Source: Camellia lanceoleosa (lineage: Eukaryota > Streptophyta > Magnoliopsida > Ericales > Theaceae). Taken from it: a stretch of DNA of 64,000 nucleotides. The notes beneath the pieces are model-generated. The model worked only from the letters and a program-made list of their open reading frames with translations, made no database searches and had not been told where the DNA came from. Numbering within the stretch: the stretch's first letter is position 1; each line of letters begins with the position of its first letter. Where the stretch lies: the NCBI GenBank assembly GCA_025200525.1, contig CM045761.1, forward strand, positions 205,812,254 to 205,876,253, read 5' to 3'. Made by a program: the position numbers and the translations under genes. This document shows, piece after piece, positions 1 to 10,675 of this stretch.

Positions 1-615
1 TAAGCTTCAAAAAGGTAGAAATAGAAGCTCACTTATTAGGCCATCAATACATGCAAACAAAACACAAGGAGGGGAAGCCACCCCCTCCTATTTGGAACTT
101 CAAAACCAATTTTCTACCACTAAAATTTCCCTAGAATTCAGTGGTTAAAAGGCCAAAAAAGAATTGTTTCAAAGGATTTAAAAGATGGCACAAAGCTTAG
201 CAAATAAGCTACAAAAGAGGGTGGACCACCCCTAACTCCAAAAGTGCCTCAAACTACCATCTTTAACACTTAAAAAAAAAAGAAAAGGTTTTTGTAGTTG
301 ACAACTAGGCCAAAAACAGCATGCAAAGGTGGCCAAACTAGTAATGAAAGCAAAGCTTAAAAAGGGACAAGTCCTTACCTTTGAAGCACAGCAACAAACA
401 GGTACTTTTCTGAGCCAAAACCAAATTTTCAAAGCTCCAATAAGACTTCCAAGAACCTCAGCTACAAGGTAGTCTAAGTTGGCTAAGGGGTTGTATGCAA
501 AAATGTAAAGAAAACTCACTTTCAAACACAATATATATATATAGAGTTTTAGAGAGAGAGTGAAATTTTTGCTCTTAAAAAATATGAACCCCCAAAATGG
601 AGGAGGGACCTCCCC

Positions 616-623
616 TTATATAG
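616..623 (-). promoter_or_regulatory. TATA box of Tat-like LTR copy 1
   Basis: The plus strand reads TTATATAG, which is CTATATAA on the minus strand. It lies about 100 bp downstream of the palindrome array, and the same motif is at the same relative place in copy 2 (39163-39170). It is the likely core promoter of the LTR. Confidence 0.55.
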
Positions 624-723
624 AAATACAAGCCTAAGGCTTGTATCCATCCCTCCATAGTGTATGGAGGATGGCTTCAGTGACCAACAACTGGAACACA
701 AAATATCTAAAAACGGAGAAAAT

Positions 724-782
724 TGGCCATCGGCCACTTCCGATAGCTGGCTGGCAATAGCCAAAAGTGGCCGGCAAGGCCC
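724..782 (-). promoter_or_regulatory. GGCC-type palindrome boxes in Tat-like LTR
   Basis: Boxes related to GGCCNNCGGCC start at 724, 749 and 769. The last two are 20 bp apart. This is a decayed version of the arrays at 39269-39383 and 59302-59411, in the U3 region upstream of the TATA box. Confidence 0.5.
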
Positions 783-975
783 TTCTCCCCTCCAGGCAAG
801 AGGCACCAAGGTTTGGCCCAAAACAAGGCCAAAACACAAAGAGTTTAGAGGCCCCGAGACAAGGCGCTTAGCCTAGACCTTCGGGTGCTCAAAACAAGCA
901 CAAACAAGCGCAATCATCAAGTGCACAAACGATGACGTCAAAGTCTTAAGGTCAGTTAAAAATGGGGTGTCTACA

Positions 976-2090
976 GTGAGTAAATCAAAATGTCGTCAAC
1001 AAAGGCGACCACAAAACGATCTAAGAATTCATGAAAAATCTGGTTCATTAAATCCATAAACACCAATGGAGCATTGGTTAGCCCAAAAGGCATCACAAGA
1101 AACTCGTAATGGCCATACCGCGTACACAATGCCGTTTTCGGGATGTCCTCCTCCCTCACTCTCAACTGGTGATAACTCGATCTCATATCTATCTTAGAGA
1201 AACAACAAGACCTTTTCAACTGATCAAACAGATCATCTATATGAGGCATTAGATATTTGTTTTTAATCGTAACCCGGTTCAACTTTCGATAATCTATGCA
1301 AAGTCACAACACTCCATATTTCTTTTTATCAAAGAGAGCCGGTGCTCCCTATGGTGATGTACTGGGGCGGATAAAACCCTTATCCAACAATTCCTAGAGT
1401 TGAACCTTCAACTCACTCAACTCGGTCGGTGCAAACCTATACGGTGCCATAGAAATCGGTGATGTGCCAGGCATTAAATCAATAGAGAACTCTATCTCTC
1501 GGTGAGGTAGTAAACTAGTAAGATCTTCAAGAAAGACATCTGGGTACTCACAAACCACCCTTGGCAACTCCACCCAGACCTCCACACACTCACTGCTCTG
1601 AAAGCTAGCAAGAAGACAGCTCAGTTCACTTCGCCTACGCAAATCATATACCGATGATAAGACTCTATCCACCCAATCTCCCAAGAAATAAAAGCAATCA
1701 CCTCTTGAGGTACATACAATAACCCTTTGACGGTAGCAATCTATAATAGCTCGGTATGACGATAACCAGTCCATATCCACAATAACATCAAAACTAGCCA
1801 TATCAATTAGCACAAATGCAAATGGAAGTCGACGACCGGCAACCTCTATGTCACAACCCCAACACCCCTAGTTCAGGATAACCTCACCACCAATAGGTGA
1901 CTCAACACAAGTAGGCGATACTAACTGTGCCAACTCCAAACCCAAAACCGATGCAAATGCAGACAAAATTAATGAATGGGATGCACCCGTATCAATCAAT
2001 ACATTAGCAATTGAATTGCAAAACAAGAAGGTACCTCTTACTACAGAAGAAGTAAGTACAAGATCTGGTGTTGTGACTACATACACACGC
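976..2090 (-). pseudogene. Chromovirus element 1 pol (PR and RT), broken
   Basis: Minus-strand remains of a Ty3/gypsy pol. Protease is at 1868-2086 with an intact DTGASHS active-site motif. An RT N-terminal piece is at 1394-1813, and an RT palm piece at 976-1282 includes FGLTNAP and the catalytic FVDDILIY motif. The pieces lie in different frames or are separated by stops, so this is not a working gene. The C-terminal part (RNase H, integrase) is cut off by the LTR ending at 975. Close relatives are at 40946-42536 and 53300-54262. The sequence family is a Tekay/Del-type chromovirus by eye. Confidence 0.85.
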
Positions 2091-3332
2091 CCTGTTGGCC
2101 TCTGATCTACCTGCTCACCCCTTGGAGCATAGGACTACTGCGCTGACTGAGCCGAAGAGGCTCCATGATTGGCCCTCGCGGCCTCTGCTGGCTGGTGACT
2201 CTATGTCTGCCTTGAACCAGATGCACCAGATATGTCACCCAACTATGGGAAAAACCTCTTCAAGTGCCCCGCCTGCCCACACTAATAACAAGTGAGCGGC
2301 TAGCCTCTCCCTTGACCTTGGCCCTGATAACGAGCCAAAAACAGTGCTGCTCGCTGCTCTCCTCCTCTCTGCGGGCAAGCTGGAGACTTGTGGCGCACCT
2401 GACCACATTTAAAACAAGTCACATCACCTTGACCACCTCTCTTAGAACCCAAACTCGGCACTGGAAAGGTAGACCTCGACTGTGCTCCCTGGGACTGCTG
2501 AAGGTTAGAACCCCTCTGCCTCTTTGTTGTCCCCCTGATTATCCTAACTCCTTCTGGAGCCCCTTATCCTCTTCTCCTCTGCATGCATGATAGTCTCAAG
2601 ATGGGCTGCAGCCTCCACAAGGCACTCATAATCCCTAATCATGGATCCGGCCACTCTAAACACGAGCCCAATCCTTAGCTGCTTCTCAAACTCCAGACAA
2701 CAGCGTTCCTCGGTCACCACTAACTCTGGTGCAAACCTCAACAAACTAGTGAATGTGGCCTCAAATTCGGCCACCAGCATATTCAGTTGCACCAACTTGG
2801 AGAATTGATCCCTTAACTTCTCCCTCACTGTAGCAGGTAAGTACTTGTCTTGGAAGGCGTCAACAAATGCCTCCCAAGTCCCTCCAATGCACCCCTACGC
2901 ATACTTCCACCACTGACCCGCATCTCCCTTCAGCTGGAAGGACGCCAAGGTCACTCTCAAATTTCCATCTTCAATGCCGAGCATCTCAAACGTCTTCACC
3001 ATTTGCTCTAGCCACTTATTAGCCTTCAGTGGCTCCTTGGGATCACCCAAAAACTCGTCCAGATTCAACCGGAAGAACTCTCTCTTCAAGAAAGATGGCC
3101 CTGCTTCAACTACTTGTGCTTGGACTTGATTTTTAGCCTTGAGAATGCCCATGGATTCCTTTAATGCTCCGTCCATCTCACTGGCTAAGGCGCCCATGGC
3201 CTATTGACCCACTAGTTCGGCTACATTGGCCTGACCGATTCCTTCCTACTGTGCCAGAATATCATCCGATATCGACATCTCGTGCCGCCTAGGCCTACCA
3301 CGTTTACCACCACCATGTCCACGTCCTGACAT
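2091..3332 (-). pseudogene. Chromovirus element 1 gag, broken
   Basis: The minus-strand gag would start at the ATG ending at 3332, with a basic Gly/Arg/Lys-rich N-terminus. Capsid-like sequence is in the open pieces 2895-3197 (ending GDAGQWWKYA) and 2544-2828 (EFEKQLR and REKLRDQFSKL). A CCHC zinc knuckle (CFKCGQ...H...C) is readable near 2375-2430, but in a region broken by stops. Gag would form the cytoplasmic particle. The gene cannot make a full protein because of several stops. Positions match the gag of element A (42690-43745). Confidence 0.75.
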
Positions 3333-3721
3333 CCTAATGAAGGTAACAAAAGAGGTTAGCACATCCATAAATGTGCCAAAGCTAACTCACTCGCGTCCTA
3401 AAGTAATGGACAACATTAATTCACTCCATATAAGCACATAGTCATGTAAACACGTACGAATTTTATTTTAGGATAATGATCGTCCCGGGACGTTGCTAGC
3501 GTTCCAGTTAGAAACGACAGTGATCAAGTGCCTTTCCAACAAGACTCCCAAAAACCCATAGACTCGATCAACATCCTAGAAATTAAATTCCATACCCACA
3601 AAATCACATAAGTATGTTATCACATAAGCATATAATACATACTAACGTCTCCACCAAGTAAGACAAACCCATTGTGGTGCTAACCACTTCCCACATATCC
3701 AAAGTATTCAAACTCGGTACA

Positions 3722-3732
3722 CTCTGATACCA
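3722..3732 (-). other. Primer binding site, tRNA-iMet type, element 1
   Basis: The minus strand reads TGGTATCAGAG, complementary to the 3' end of plant initiator tRNA-Met. It starts a few bases inside the LTR end at 3736. This fixes the element's orientation (minus) and the LTR boundary. Confidence 0.85.
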
Positions 3733-3901
3733 AGTTGTGACGCCCCCAAAATAATACCAATAATCCAATACATAAGAGAAGTGAACATAATGGAATTGAT
3801 ATCCTTTCATTCATCAAAGTTCGAATTACAAAAGATATTACATGCATTAGACTTTCATAAATGTTTATCCTGAATCTATAGCATGTAACACTAATTAATA
3901 A

Positions 3902-4529
3902 GGGCAAATTACACAAATAGCCCTATAGTTTGGGGCTTGTGTCACTTTGGTCCCTGACTTTTTAATTGTGACACATTTGATCTTGAATTTTGAATCTTGT
4001 TCCAAATAAGGACAATTGAAGTTACCATCATTTAATTTCAAGGGCAAAATCGTCAATTTAATAAAATATAAACTAATTTGACAAAAATAAATGTCAAAAA
4101 AGTATTTTTAATTTTTTAAAAATTATTTTTATCCACCAATGATAAAATTATGTAAAATTGATAAAAATTACATGATTAATTTTTTAAAATCAATTTTACA
4201 TAATCATCATCCAAACACATAATAAAAATTAATTTGGTAAAAAAAATAAATAAATGTTTAAAAGATTTATCAATTTTACATAATTTTATTTTTAGTGTGT
4301 AGAAATAATTTTTAAAAATCTAAAAATATTTGTTTGACATTTATTTTTGTCAAATTAGTTTATATTTTATCAAATTGACGATTTTACCCCTGAAAAATCT
4401 AATAATATTTTCAATTGTCCTTATTTGGAACAACATTCAAAATTCATGGTCAAATGTGTCACAATTGAAAAGTCAGGGACCAAAGTGACACAAGCCCCAA
4501 ACTATAGGGACTATTAGTGTAATTCACCC
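3902..4529. mobile_element. Foldback MULE-type MITE with 9-bp TSD
   Basis: The 628-bp insertion is flanked by an exact 9-bp duplication, AATTAATAA (3893-3901 and 4530-4538). Its ends are inverted repeats: the left end GGGCAAATTACAC faces GGGTGAATTACAC on the other strand. Pairing continues over most of each half (about 3902-4170 against 4262-4529), leaving a short AT-rich loop. It has no coding capacity. A 9-bp TSD is typical of Mutator-like elements, so this is probably a non-autonomous foldback MULE. It lies inside the element 1 LTR and is therefore younger than it. Confidence 0.85.
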
Positions 4530-6040
4530 AATTAATAACAACAAAATAAATGCCCTACGAGTTTACATCTTTTCAAGGTATTTTCTTGGTTACAATAAAA
4601 AGGGAGTCATAAGCTTCATACATATAAAGTCATCGGCTTAAATAAACATTTAAACACAAAATAACCAAAAAATAGAGCCTTCAACTCCTAAAGTCCTCCC
4701 AAACTACGTCCTTAGAGGAAGCATGTCACTAGTACCTGAAAATGGTTTCCCAAATAAGGTGAGCCAAAGCCCAGTAGAAACAGTCTAACACAATATATGA
4801 GGTTTAACTAAGATATAAGTGTCAGATAAACATTCAATATTTATGACCCATTTACATTCTTCCCATGATCATTTAGTGCTGATACTCGCATCTCAATCCG
4901 ATTCCATTTATTCTTTTCAAGTTAATTCATTTCATTCAAGTCATATACCAAGTGTATTATTTTCCAAATACCCAACAGAGACTACAACTCAGTGGTTCTC
5001 AATCAACATAACTATCATACAAGCACTTCAACCTTGCCATTTTATGGAAATTTCGTCCGCGGGATCGACACCCATGTATACATAAGATTTCAAGACTTTC
5101 ACCCTGCACATTCCGGCCAACTTAGTTTTCAATGGAGTCCATCTCCTATCTCCTCCCAAACAATGAAGTTTATCCCGTTTCTCCTACCAAAATATTATAC
5201 ATATACAATGTATTTAAAGCATCATCATATTCAATGACTATCCACAACACGTATTCAATGCCTTAGTCATACCGTTATATTCAATGACACAGTTTAAGTG
5301 ATTAGTTTCAATTCACCTAATCCTCAAGCAATTTCTACAACAAACATAGCTACCCTCCACCAATAGCCTAATACAAATATTTCTAACAGATATACAGTCT
5401 TTTTAACATATAATTCATCAAATTTTCATAGGTGAGTGTTTAAACAAATCCAACCATACCACTCATTTATACCTTTCCCCAATTTCACATTTCTCACATC
5501 AATTTTATTATTTATACAAAATAATTATTCAACACATATTAGGGAAAATTTCCCATTTTTTCAAATATTAACCCAAAGGTCAAAATCCACTATTTTAACA
5601 CAAGATAATCTCATATCCAAAACCCCATAGTCATTCAAGTAACCCAATATAGAAACCCCTATTTTCAATTTGAAACTAAAATCCTAGACTTTCTCCAAAC
5701 ATGGCAAGACTCACCATTTATACATAACGACAAATAACTAGGTTAAAGATCATAACAAGGCGTAGAATATCCCTACCTCAAGGAGAGAAGACGTGCCAAG
5801 CAAGGATGAAACTTCAAAAATGGCAAAACCAACTTCTACTCGAATCAAAGTGAAGAGCTTGAGGAGTTCTACCTTTTTAATGAAGGCACAAGCGTTGAGA
5901 AACCACTAGAACTAGGTGGAAATCTAGAGATAGAGACAGTATTTTAGAGGGAGAGGATCTCACTTTAGGGTTTTGAGATGGATAGATCTGAAAAAGTGAT
6001 GTAAAAAGTGCTTTTTCGCAATTTGATATACTCGCAGTAC

Positions 6041-6315
6041 GCTCGAGAGAAGAAGTTGACGCTAGAGTGTCAGACACAAAGTTTTGTTCTGCTCGAGCGC
6101 AAAACTGGCCCGTTCGAGCATAGAATACACACATCCAATATTTATGAAGACAAAAAATAACCCGCTCGAACGCAAGGAATTCCGTTCGAGCATCCACCCG
6201 CTCGAGCATAGGGAACGCCGCTTGAGCATGAAAAATACCCCTTCAGTATTTTGTAGACGTGCAAAGTACTGAGTGTTTGCAAACCCCGCTCGAGCACAAG
6301 AAAGCCCGCTCGAGC
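6041..6315 (-). promoter_or_regulatory. GCTCGAGC palindrome array, element 1 LTR
   Basis: Boxes related to GCTCGAGC start at 6041, 6061, 6091, 6112, 6164, 6184, 6200, 6220, 6288 and 6308. Within pairs the pitch is 20 bp (once 21), while the sequence between boxes varies. The array is in U3 of the LTR. Confidence 0.7.
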
Positions 6316-6502
6316 GGAAGACCAAAATTCTGGGCAATAACATTCAAGACCAACTAGCAACCAACTTGTTCTAAACATGCCTAAGACATTCCAAAACGCA
6401 ATTTCAAAAAAGAAATGGAGGAAAGACATCAATAACAATATTAAACCACAAGACTTGAGTCTGGAATACAACAAAGGTCAGGTCAAAATTGGAATCGCTA
6501 TA

Positions 6503-7040
6503 AAAACCACTCATTTTGACACATCGAGGCTTCATTTTCCAACCGCATTTTCATTTATTTCGCTTCCACCAAAAGCCCCTCTTTTACATTTCACCCAAGC
6601 CCTAGGTTTGGCTCACAATACTCCCAAATCTCACCATTGTTACAAAACCACAAATAACTAAGATAAAAACCATAACAAAGTGTATAAAATTCCTATCTCA
6701 AAGAGAGAAGATGAGCTAAGCAAGGATGAAACTTCAAAATGCCGAAACCAACTTCCAATCAAATGAAAATGAAGATTTCAAGGTGCTCTAGCTTTTTATC
6801 CAAGGAAATATGGTGGATAGATCACTAGATCTAGGTAAAAATCTAGAGAGAAGGTAAATTTTAGAGAGAGCGGGTCTCACTATAGGGTTTTGGAGCAAAT
6901 AGATCTGAAAAAGTGATGTAAAAAGTGTTTTTTGCAATCTGATATACGCGCAATTGGTTCGAGTGGAAGAGTTAATGATCGACTGTCAGACACAAGTTTT
7001 TGTTCCGCTCGAGCGTAGAATACATACATCCAGTATTTAT
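6503..7040 (-). repeat. Older family-A LTR fragment flanking element 1
   Basis: This repeats part of the adjacent LTR (compare about 5650-6150): the CCTAGGTTTG region, the 'cctatctcaaagagagaag' stretch and degenerate CTCGAG boxes at 6957, 6977 and 7007. It stops abruptly at 7040, in the middle of the box array. Probably element 1 inserted into an older LTR of its own family, or the LTR was partly duplicated. Confidence 0.65.
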
Positions 7041-7466
7041 TCGTGCGTGTATTATATTCATATTGTATTTTTTGTTATGAAATTAAAATCAAAATAAATG
7101 TAACTTACATTATTGGATGAATTATAGGAACATTATATTTCATATTTAATAATAAAATTTTAAATTTGTTTTAATTATAACTATTAAATTTGTATATTTT
7201 CATAATAAGAAGAGGTATGTCATAACTCAACTAATCTCATTTAATCAGGTTTAACTTTTTTTTAATACAAATTATCAAAATTGTACTAAACATATTTATA
7301 TATTTTTAAAATTTTTTTAAACTACTAATTTAAAAAGTTATAAACATAAAAGTTAACTTATAAATTTCATATATACTGCAAGATAAAATATTAAATTACT
7401 TCACGATAATTATAATGATTTTTTTTTAATTTATAAAATTCCGTGCATAGCACGAGTTACCCCTAG
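7041..7466 (+). mobile_element. Helitron-like fragment with 3' hairpin and CTAG end
   Basis: The right end has a small hairpin-forming sequence (CCGTGCATAGCACG, 7441-7454) followed by CTAG at 7463-7466 and then T. That is the usual layout of a Helitron 3' end. The left end, TC at 7041, coincides with the LTR truncation point, but I cannot prove it. There is no Rep/helicase coding, so it would be non-autonomous. A near-identical end is at 28254-28281. Confidence 0.45.
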
Positions 7467-8500
7467 TAAAACTTTAATGCATTAAAGACAAGCATAAAAA
7501 AAAAATCCTTAAAAAGTCCAACGTATATAATTATTATCAAAATATTAAATTTTAATATAATATAACTTTTGATGTAGATATCAATTTATAATAAAATTAC
7601 TATTTTTAAAATTTTCACAGCAAGATCTATTAAATATGATCTATGTTGACTATGAAATTCTTTTTTTTTAAAAATTATTACCATTGAAATTAATGTAAAC
7701 AGTAACATGTTACTCTGTTTGACAGTAATATATTATTTTGTCTGACAGTAATATATTATTTTGTCTGACACTAACATTTTACACTGGTTCACTGTAATAT
7801 ATTACTCTGGTAACATCGTCAAAGAAAAAAAAAACAAAAAATATTTTACTTTGTTTTTACTCAATTATGTGTTTTCTCCTTATGGGGTTTATGAAGCAAA
7901 ATAAATTGGATTGTCCTTTTCACTAAATAAGGGTCCAATTGAAGGGTTTTAGCTAAATTTCTCAAGCCTTTTTTACTTCTCCCATATCTACTGTCGCACC
8001 ATTTTCAACATCTCCCATACACTATGGTTAGTGATGAGATTGCTAAATTATTTTTATAAAAAATCTAAAAAAAAGATAATTTGTATATTAAAAAAATATC
8101 TTAAATAAATATAAATTCTTATTAAAAAATAACAGGTTGCAATTGTGAAAAAAAAGAGAAAAAAAAATTACACTGTGCATTTCATTAATAATGTTCAAAA
8201 ACTGTGTTAAGTGTTTGTGTAAAGGCTTGACACGTGTTCACTCTCAAATTTTCAAATGAATATAGATGAAATCAAAGAACTCAACTTTAATGGTTAACAA
8301 ATATTAGAAACCCGACCATTGAAGCCTAATAACTATTAATTAATAGAATTTAATAATTGAAATGTCTCAAACCACATCTCTTTGTCTTCTCAAATGTTTC
8401 CTTGTTTTGGTTCATGCATTTATTTTACTATTGATAAAGAATTAGACGTGTAGAAAAGTGAGTGACATTAAAATTATATATTGAGATATGTAATTGTTGT
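7467..8500. other. AT-rich non-coding DNA with small repeats
   Basis: No gene seen. At about 7700-7775 a 23-bp unit containing GACAGTAATATATTATTTTG is repeated two to three times. Part of 7990-8130 matches the Helitron-associated repeats at 28470-28590 and 28855-28975, so it is probably old transposon DNA. Long A and T runs are common. Confidence 0.6.
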
Positions 8501-9370
8501 GATGAAAAATAAAGGTTGTCTTCGTTTTTCATGGAATGTCAGGTATGCTTCTACATCATCATTGAATGTTACTTTTATTTTTTTTAGATACTATCTCACA
8601 ATTGTTTGTGTTTTGTGCTAGGAAATTTATTACATATGTGCTTGCTAAAGCTATTAGATGGACCTAATACAAAAAGTGTAGACTATTTCAATGCCATTCT
8701 TGGGATTAGAAATACAAAAATATACACAAAAAGTATATAAATAGATAAGATTTTATAAAATTTATTTGTGAGTCTCACTTCTTGAAAATCTTATAATTCA
8801 TTTATCTTTTGTATTATATTTTATGTTTGGTTTCTATACTTTTTTTTTATATAGTTTTCTTTGTTTTCTTTAAAAGTTTATTTTTAAAAATTAATAAATA
8901 AATAAGTAAATCATTTTCTATTTCAAACAATTTCATTTTTTTATTTTTTTTATTTTTTCTTAAAGTAGTTTTAGTTTTGGGCAATTACTTACTCCTTTTT
9001 TTTTCTATATATTATAATTTTGTGCATTTTAAGTGTATAATGTTTTCACTAATACACTCGGAGATGCACTATGAAATAAGTATCATGCGAAAATCAAGTA
9101 AGAAGAAGAAAAATAAATAAAACAATACAATGAATCTAGAGCAAAAATCAAAGATCAAAACTTCCAAAGCAAACAAGTAAACAAACAAGCAAGTAGAATA
9201 TAATGTATAACAATAGACATTTGAAAATTTGTAACAAAATTTTATAACTTTTCTTTTTGCTAAGAAAATTATGTTTGATACTAGCTAAATAAAATGTTTT
9301 TAAAATAGTTTTTTTTTTTTAATTTGAAATTAAAACTATAATAAATTTATGTAAGCATAATTGCTAATCA
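8501..9370 (+). repeat. Long direct repeat A flanking the geminiviral insertion
   Basis: About 870 bp, starting GATGAAAAATAAAGG and ending TTGCTAATCA. It recurs in the same orientation as 12218-13004 plus 22630-22711 (there split by element 2). The two copies bracket the viral segment exactly, so before integration there was probably one copy. The sequence is AT-rich with no gene. Differences between copies are few by eye and cluster in the first ~150 bp. Confidence 0.85.
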
Positions 9371-9628
9371 ACGACCAGTGCAACCATAAAACATCTGGCT
9401 TGTATTTTAAAACCAAGCGCCGAATTTAGCCAAGATCTTTGAGATCCATTGCAAAATAAGACAAACCGCACATTATTTTGCCTTTAACAATAGTATTTAT
9501 GCTGCGCTTTCCCTGTTCAATCTTTTAATCTGGACCGCAGATCTGGGAGCGAAGCGGAGCCCTTAGCCGACAACACGACACCAAATGCAGAAGGGAGCAC
9601 CAATCCGGGGACGACACGTGGCGCGGGG

Positions 9629-9661
9629 GGAGCGTCCCAGGTAAGATTAGTGGGACACTCC
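9629..9661 (-). other. Geminiviral origin stem-loop, left arm (decayed)
   Basis: A GC-rich 10-bp stem (9629-9638 with 9652-9661, one mismatch) encloses a loop with GTAAGATTA. This is one base away from the reverse complement of the geminivirus nonanucleotide TAATATTAC. In a virus, Rep nicks this loop to start rolling-circle replication; here the nick-site sequence is altered. Confidence 0.8.
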
Positions 9662-9668
9662 GGGAACC

Positions 9669-9676
9669 ATATACAA
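9669..9676 (+). promoter_or_regulatory. TATA-like box upstream of left-arm Rep
   Basis: ATATACAA lies between the origin and the Rep start, about 90 bp upstream of the ATG. The right arm has ATATATAA at the matching place (11699-11706, minus). It is followed by short GAGRGTGA-like direct repeats up to the ATG. Confidence 0.5.
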
Positions 9677-9765
9677 CTCACTCCCTAACTCTCTAACATC
9701 AGTAAAGTTTTTAGAGAGTGACTTGCGTTATCAGAGGGAGTAAGTGACGTCATTGAGAGTGAGTT

Positions 9766-10398
9766 ATGGCCTCAATGCAACGTCATTTTAGATTACAAAA
9801 TAAGAACATCTTTCTGACATATCCCAGATGTTCTTTACATAAAGAGGACTCTGCGAACTTAGAGTATTTGTTCACCAACAGGCAACCAAATTATATCAGA
9901 GTTGCACATGAATTACACGCCAATGGTGAACCACATCTACATGCCCTCATCCAATTCCCATATCGTTTCCAGACGCAAGATAAACGGTTCTTCAACGTTA
10001 CCCATGACAATAGTAATTGTCATTTCCATCCAAATATGCAAGAGGCAGCTAATCATGAAAATGTTTTGGAATACATCTCCAAACACGGTGACTACACTGA
10101 ATGGGGTGAATTTCGTGAACAGGGCCGCTGCGCTAACCAACAAAACAAAGAAAATATATATCGTGAGGTGCTTGTAGCGGACAACAAGGAGCAAGCACTA
10201 GCAATGGTGAGAAACAAAGACCCAAAATGCTATTGGTTAAATTACGACAAATTGTCCTCTAATTATGACAGGATTTCATTTATTCCACAATTTTCGTACG
10301 TTCATCAATTTGCAGAAACGGTATGGGCCATCCCAGCAGATCTACAGCAATGGGTTGCAAAAAATATCAAGGACGAGGCCCAAAAACATTATAATTGA
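9766..10398 (+). CDS. Geminivirus Rep (C1), N-terminal half, left arm
   Basis: An open frame of 210 aa encodes the initiator-protein half of a geminiviral Rep. It has rolling-circle motif I FLTYP (residues 16-20), motif II HLHALIQ (57-63), a GRS-like region (about 74-92) and motif III with Tyr103 and Lys106 (YISK), the catalytic site that cuts the origin. The oligomerisation region follows. Usual Rep is about 350 aa, so the ATPase/helicase half is missing. Relative to the right arm, 17 nt are lost between two GGCCCAAA repeats near 10377-10388. The shifted frame ends at 10398. Walker A sequence (GPSRIGKT) follows in another frame up to the arm junction near 10434. It is intron-less. Whether it is expressed is unknown. 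Confidence 0.85.
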   Translation: MASMQRHFRLQNKNIFLTYPRCSLHKEDSANLEYLFTNRQPNYIRVAHELHANGEPHLHALIQFPYRFQTQDKRFFNVTHDNSNCHFHPNMQEAANHENVLEYISKHGDYTEWGEFREQGRCANQQNKENIYREVLVADNKEQALAMVRNKDPKCYWLNYDKLSSNYDRISFIPQFSYVHQFAETVWAIPADLQQWVAKNIKDEAQKHYN

Positions 10399-10435
10399 AG
10401 GCCCATCTAGGATTGGGAAAACATGTTGGATCAGG

Positions 10436-10675
10436 TTCTTCAAAGTGTCGTAAAAGACCCTGGACATCATCTTCTCTCTCTAATGGATGTGGTTCGATAC
10501 ATCCGTTTGTGTGGAATATCGAGCATCCGCATTGGAAGTGGAATATCTTCCTACGTTGGGCCTTCTTCTTCTCATTGCGGTGCCTCTTCTTGATTGGCTC
10601 TAGCGAACAGGGGCTGATCGATTGTGTAGAACTCTGCGTTTCTGATCGTCCACGCTTTGATCCCGGCGTGTTCAT
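10436..10675 (-). pseudogene. Geminivirus C2/TrAP-like ORF, 3'-truncated
   Basis: The minus-strand frame starting at 10675 overlaps the 3' end of Rep in another frame, the normal C1/C2 arrangement. It has an Arg/Lys-rich stretch (KKRHRNEKKKAQRRK), then CGCSIFHTNGC, resembling the TrAP zinc-finger region. After residue ~80 the frame enters inverted left-arm sequence and ends at 10367, so the natural C-terminal (acidic activation) region is absent. In viruses TrAP acts in the nucleus as transcription activator and silencing suppressor. This copy lacks the usual C-terminus, and activity is doubtful. Identification is by motif pattern and position. Confidence 0.7.

Larger units (their letters stand above)
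1..975 (-). mobile_element. Tat/Ogre-like LTR, partial copy 1
   Basis: On the minus strand this begins with TGTAGACACCCC at 975 and runs off the left edge of the window. It matches 38560-39576 and, inverted, the start of 59080 onward. Position 975 is an abrupt junction: the next base resumes the RT gene of a minus-strand chromovirus, so the LTR inserted into that gene. The 5 bp after it (976-980, GTGAG) are the expected target duplication, but the partner lies outside the window. The ORFs inside are not convincing. I cannot tell whether this is a solo LTR or part of a full element. Confidence 0.8.
3736..6502 (-). mobile_element. 5' LTR of chromovirus element 1 (family A)
   Basis: On the plus strand it begins TGTGACGCCCCC next to the PBS and ends GAATCGCTATA. 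In element orientation it therefore starts TATAGC and ends GTCACA. It matches the LTRs of element A (32913-34962, 44151-46211), with a foldback MITE inserted at 3902-4529. It carries the GCTCGAGC box array (6041-6315) and a 17-nt hairpin (5350-5366) shared with other LTRs. Its partner LTR lies left of the window. Confidence 0.85.

Noticed and set aside
6062..6474. ORFs of 93-110 aa rich in Ser-Ser-Gly and Ala-Arg-Ala-Gly in several LTRs (also 46005, 54441-54749, 55280-55626)
   Set aside because: They are translations of the GCTCGAGC boxes and spacers. They lie in U3, differ in frame between copies and have no conserved start.
9937..10194. 85-aa antisense ORF and 91-aa alternative-frame ORF within Rep
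   Set aside because: They are shadows of the Rep reading frame. No domain is recognisable, and the antisense frame does not match a known geminiviral gene position. A C4-like frame inside Rep was considered for 9902-10177, but it starts too far into Rep and I see no supporting feature.
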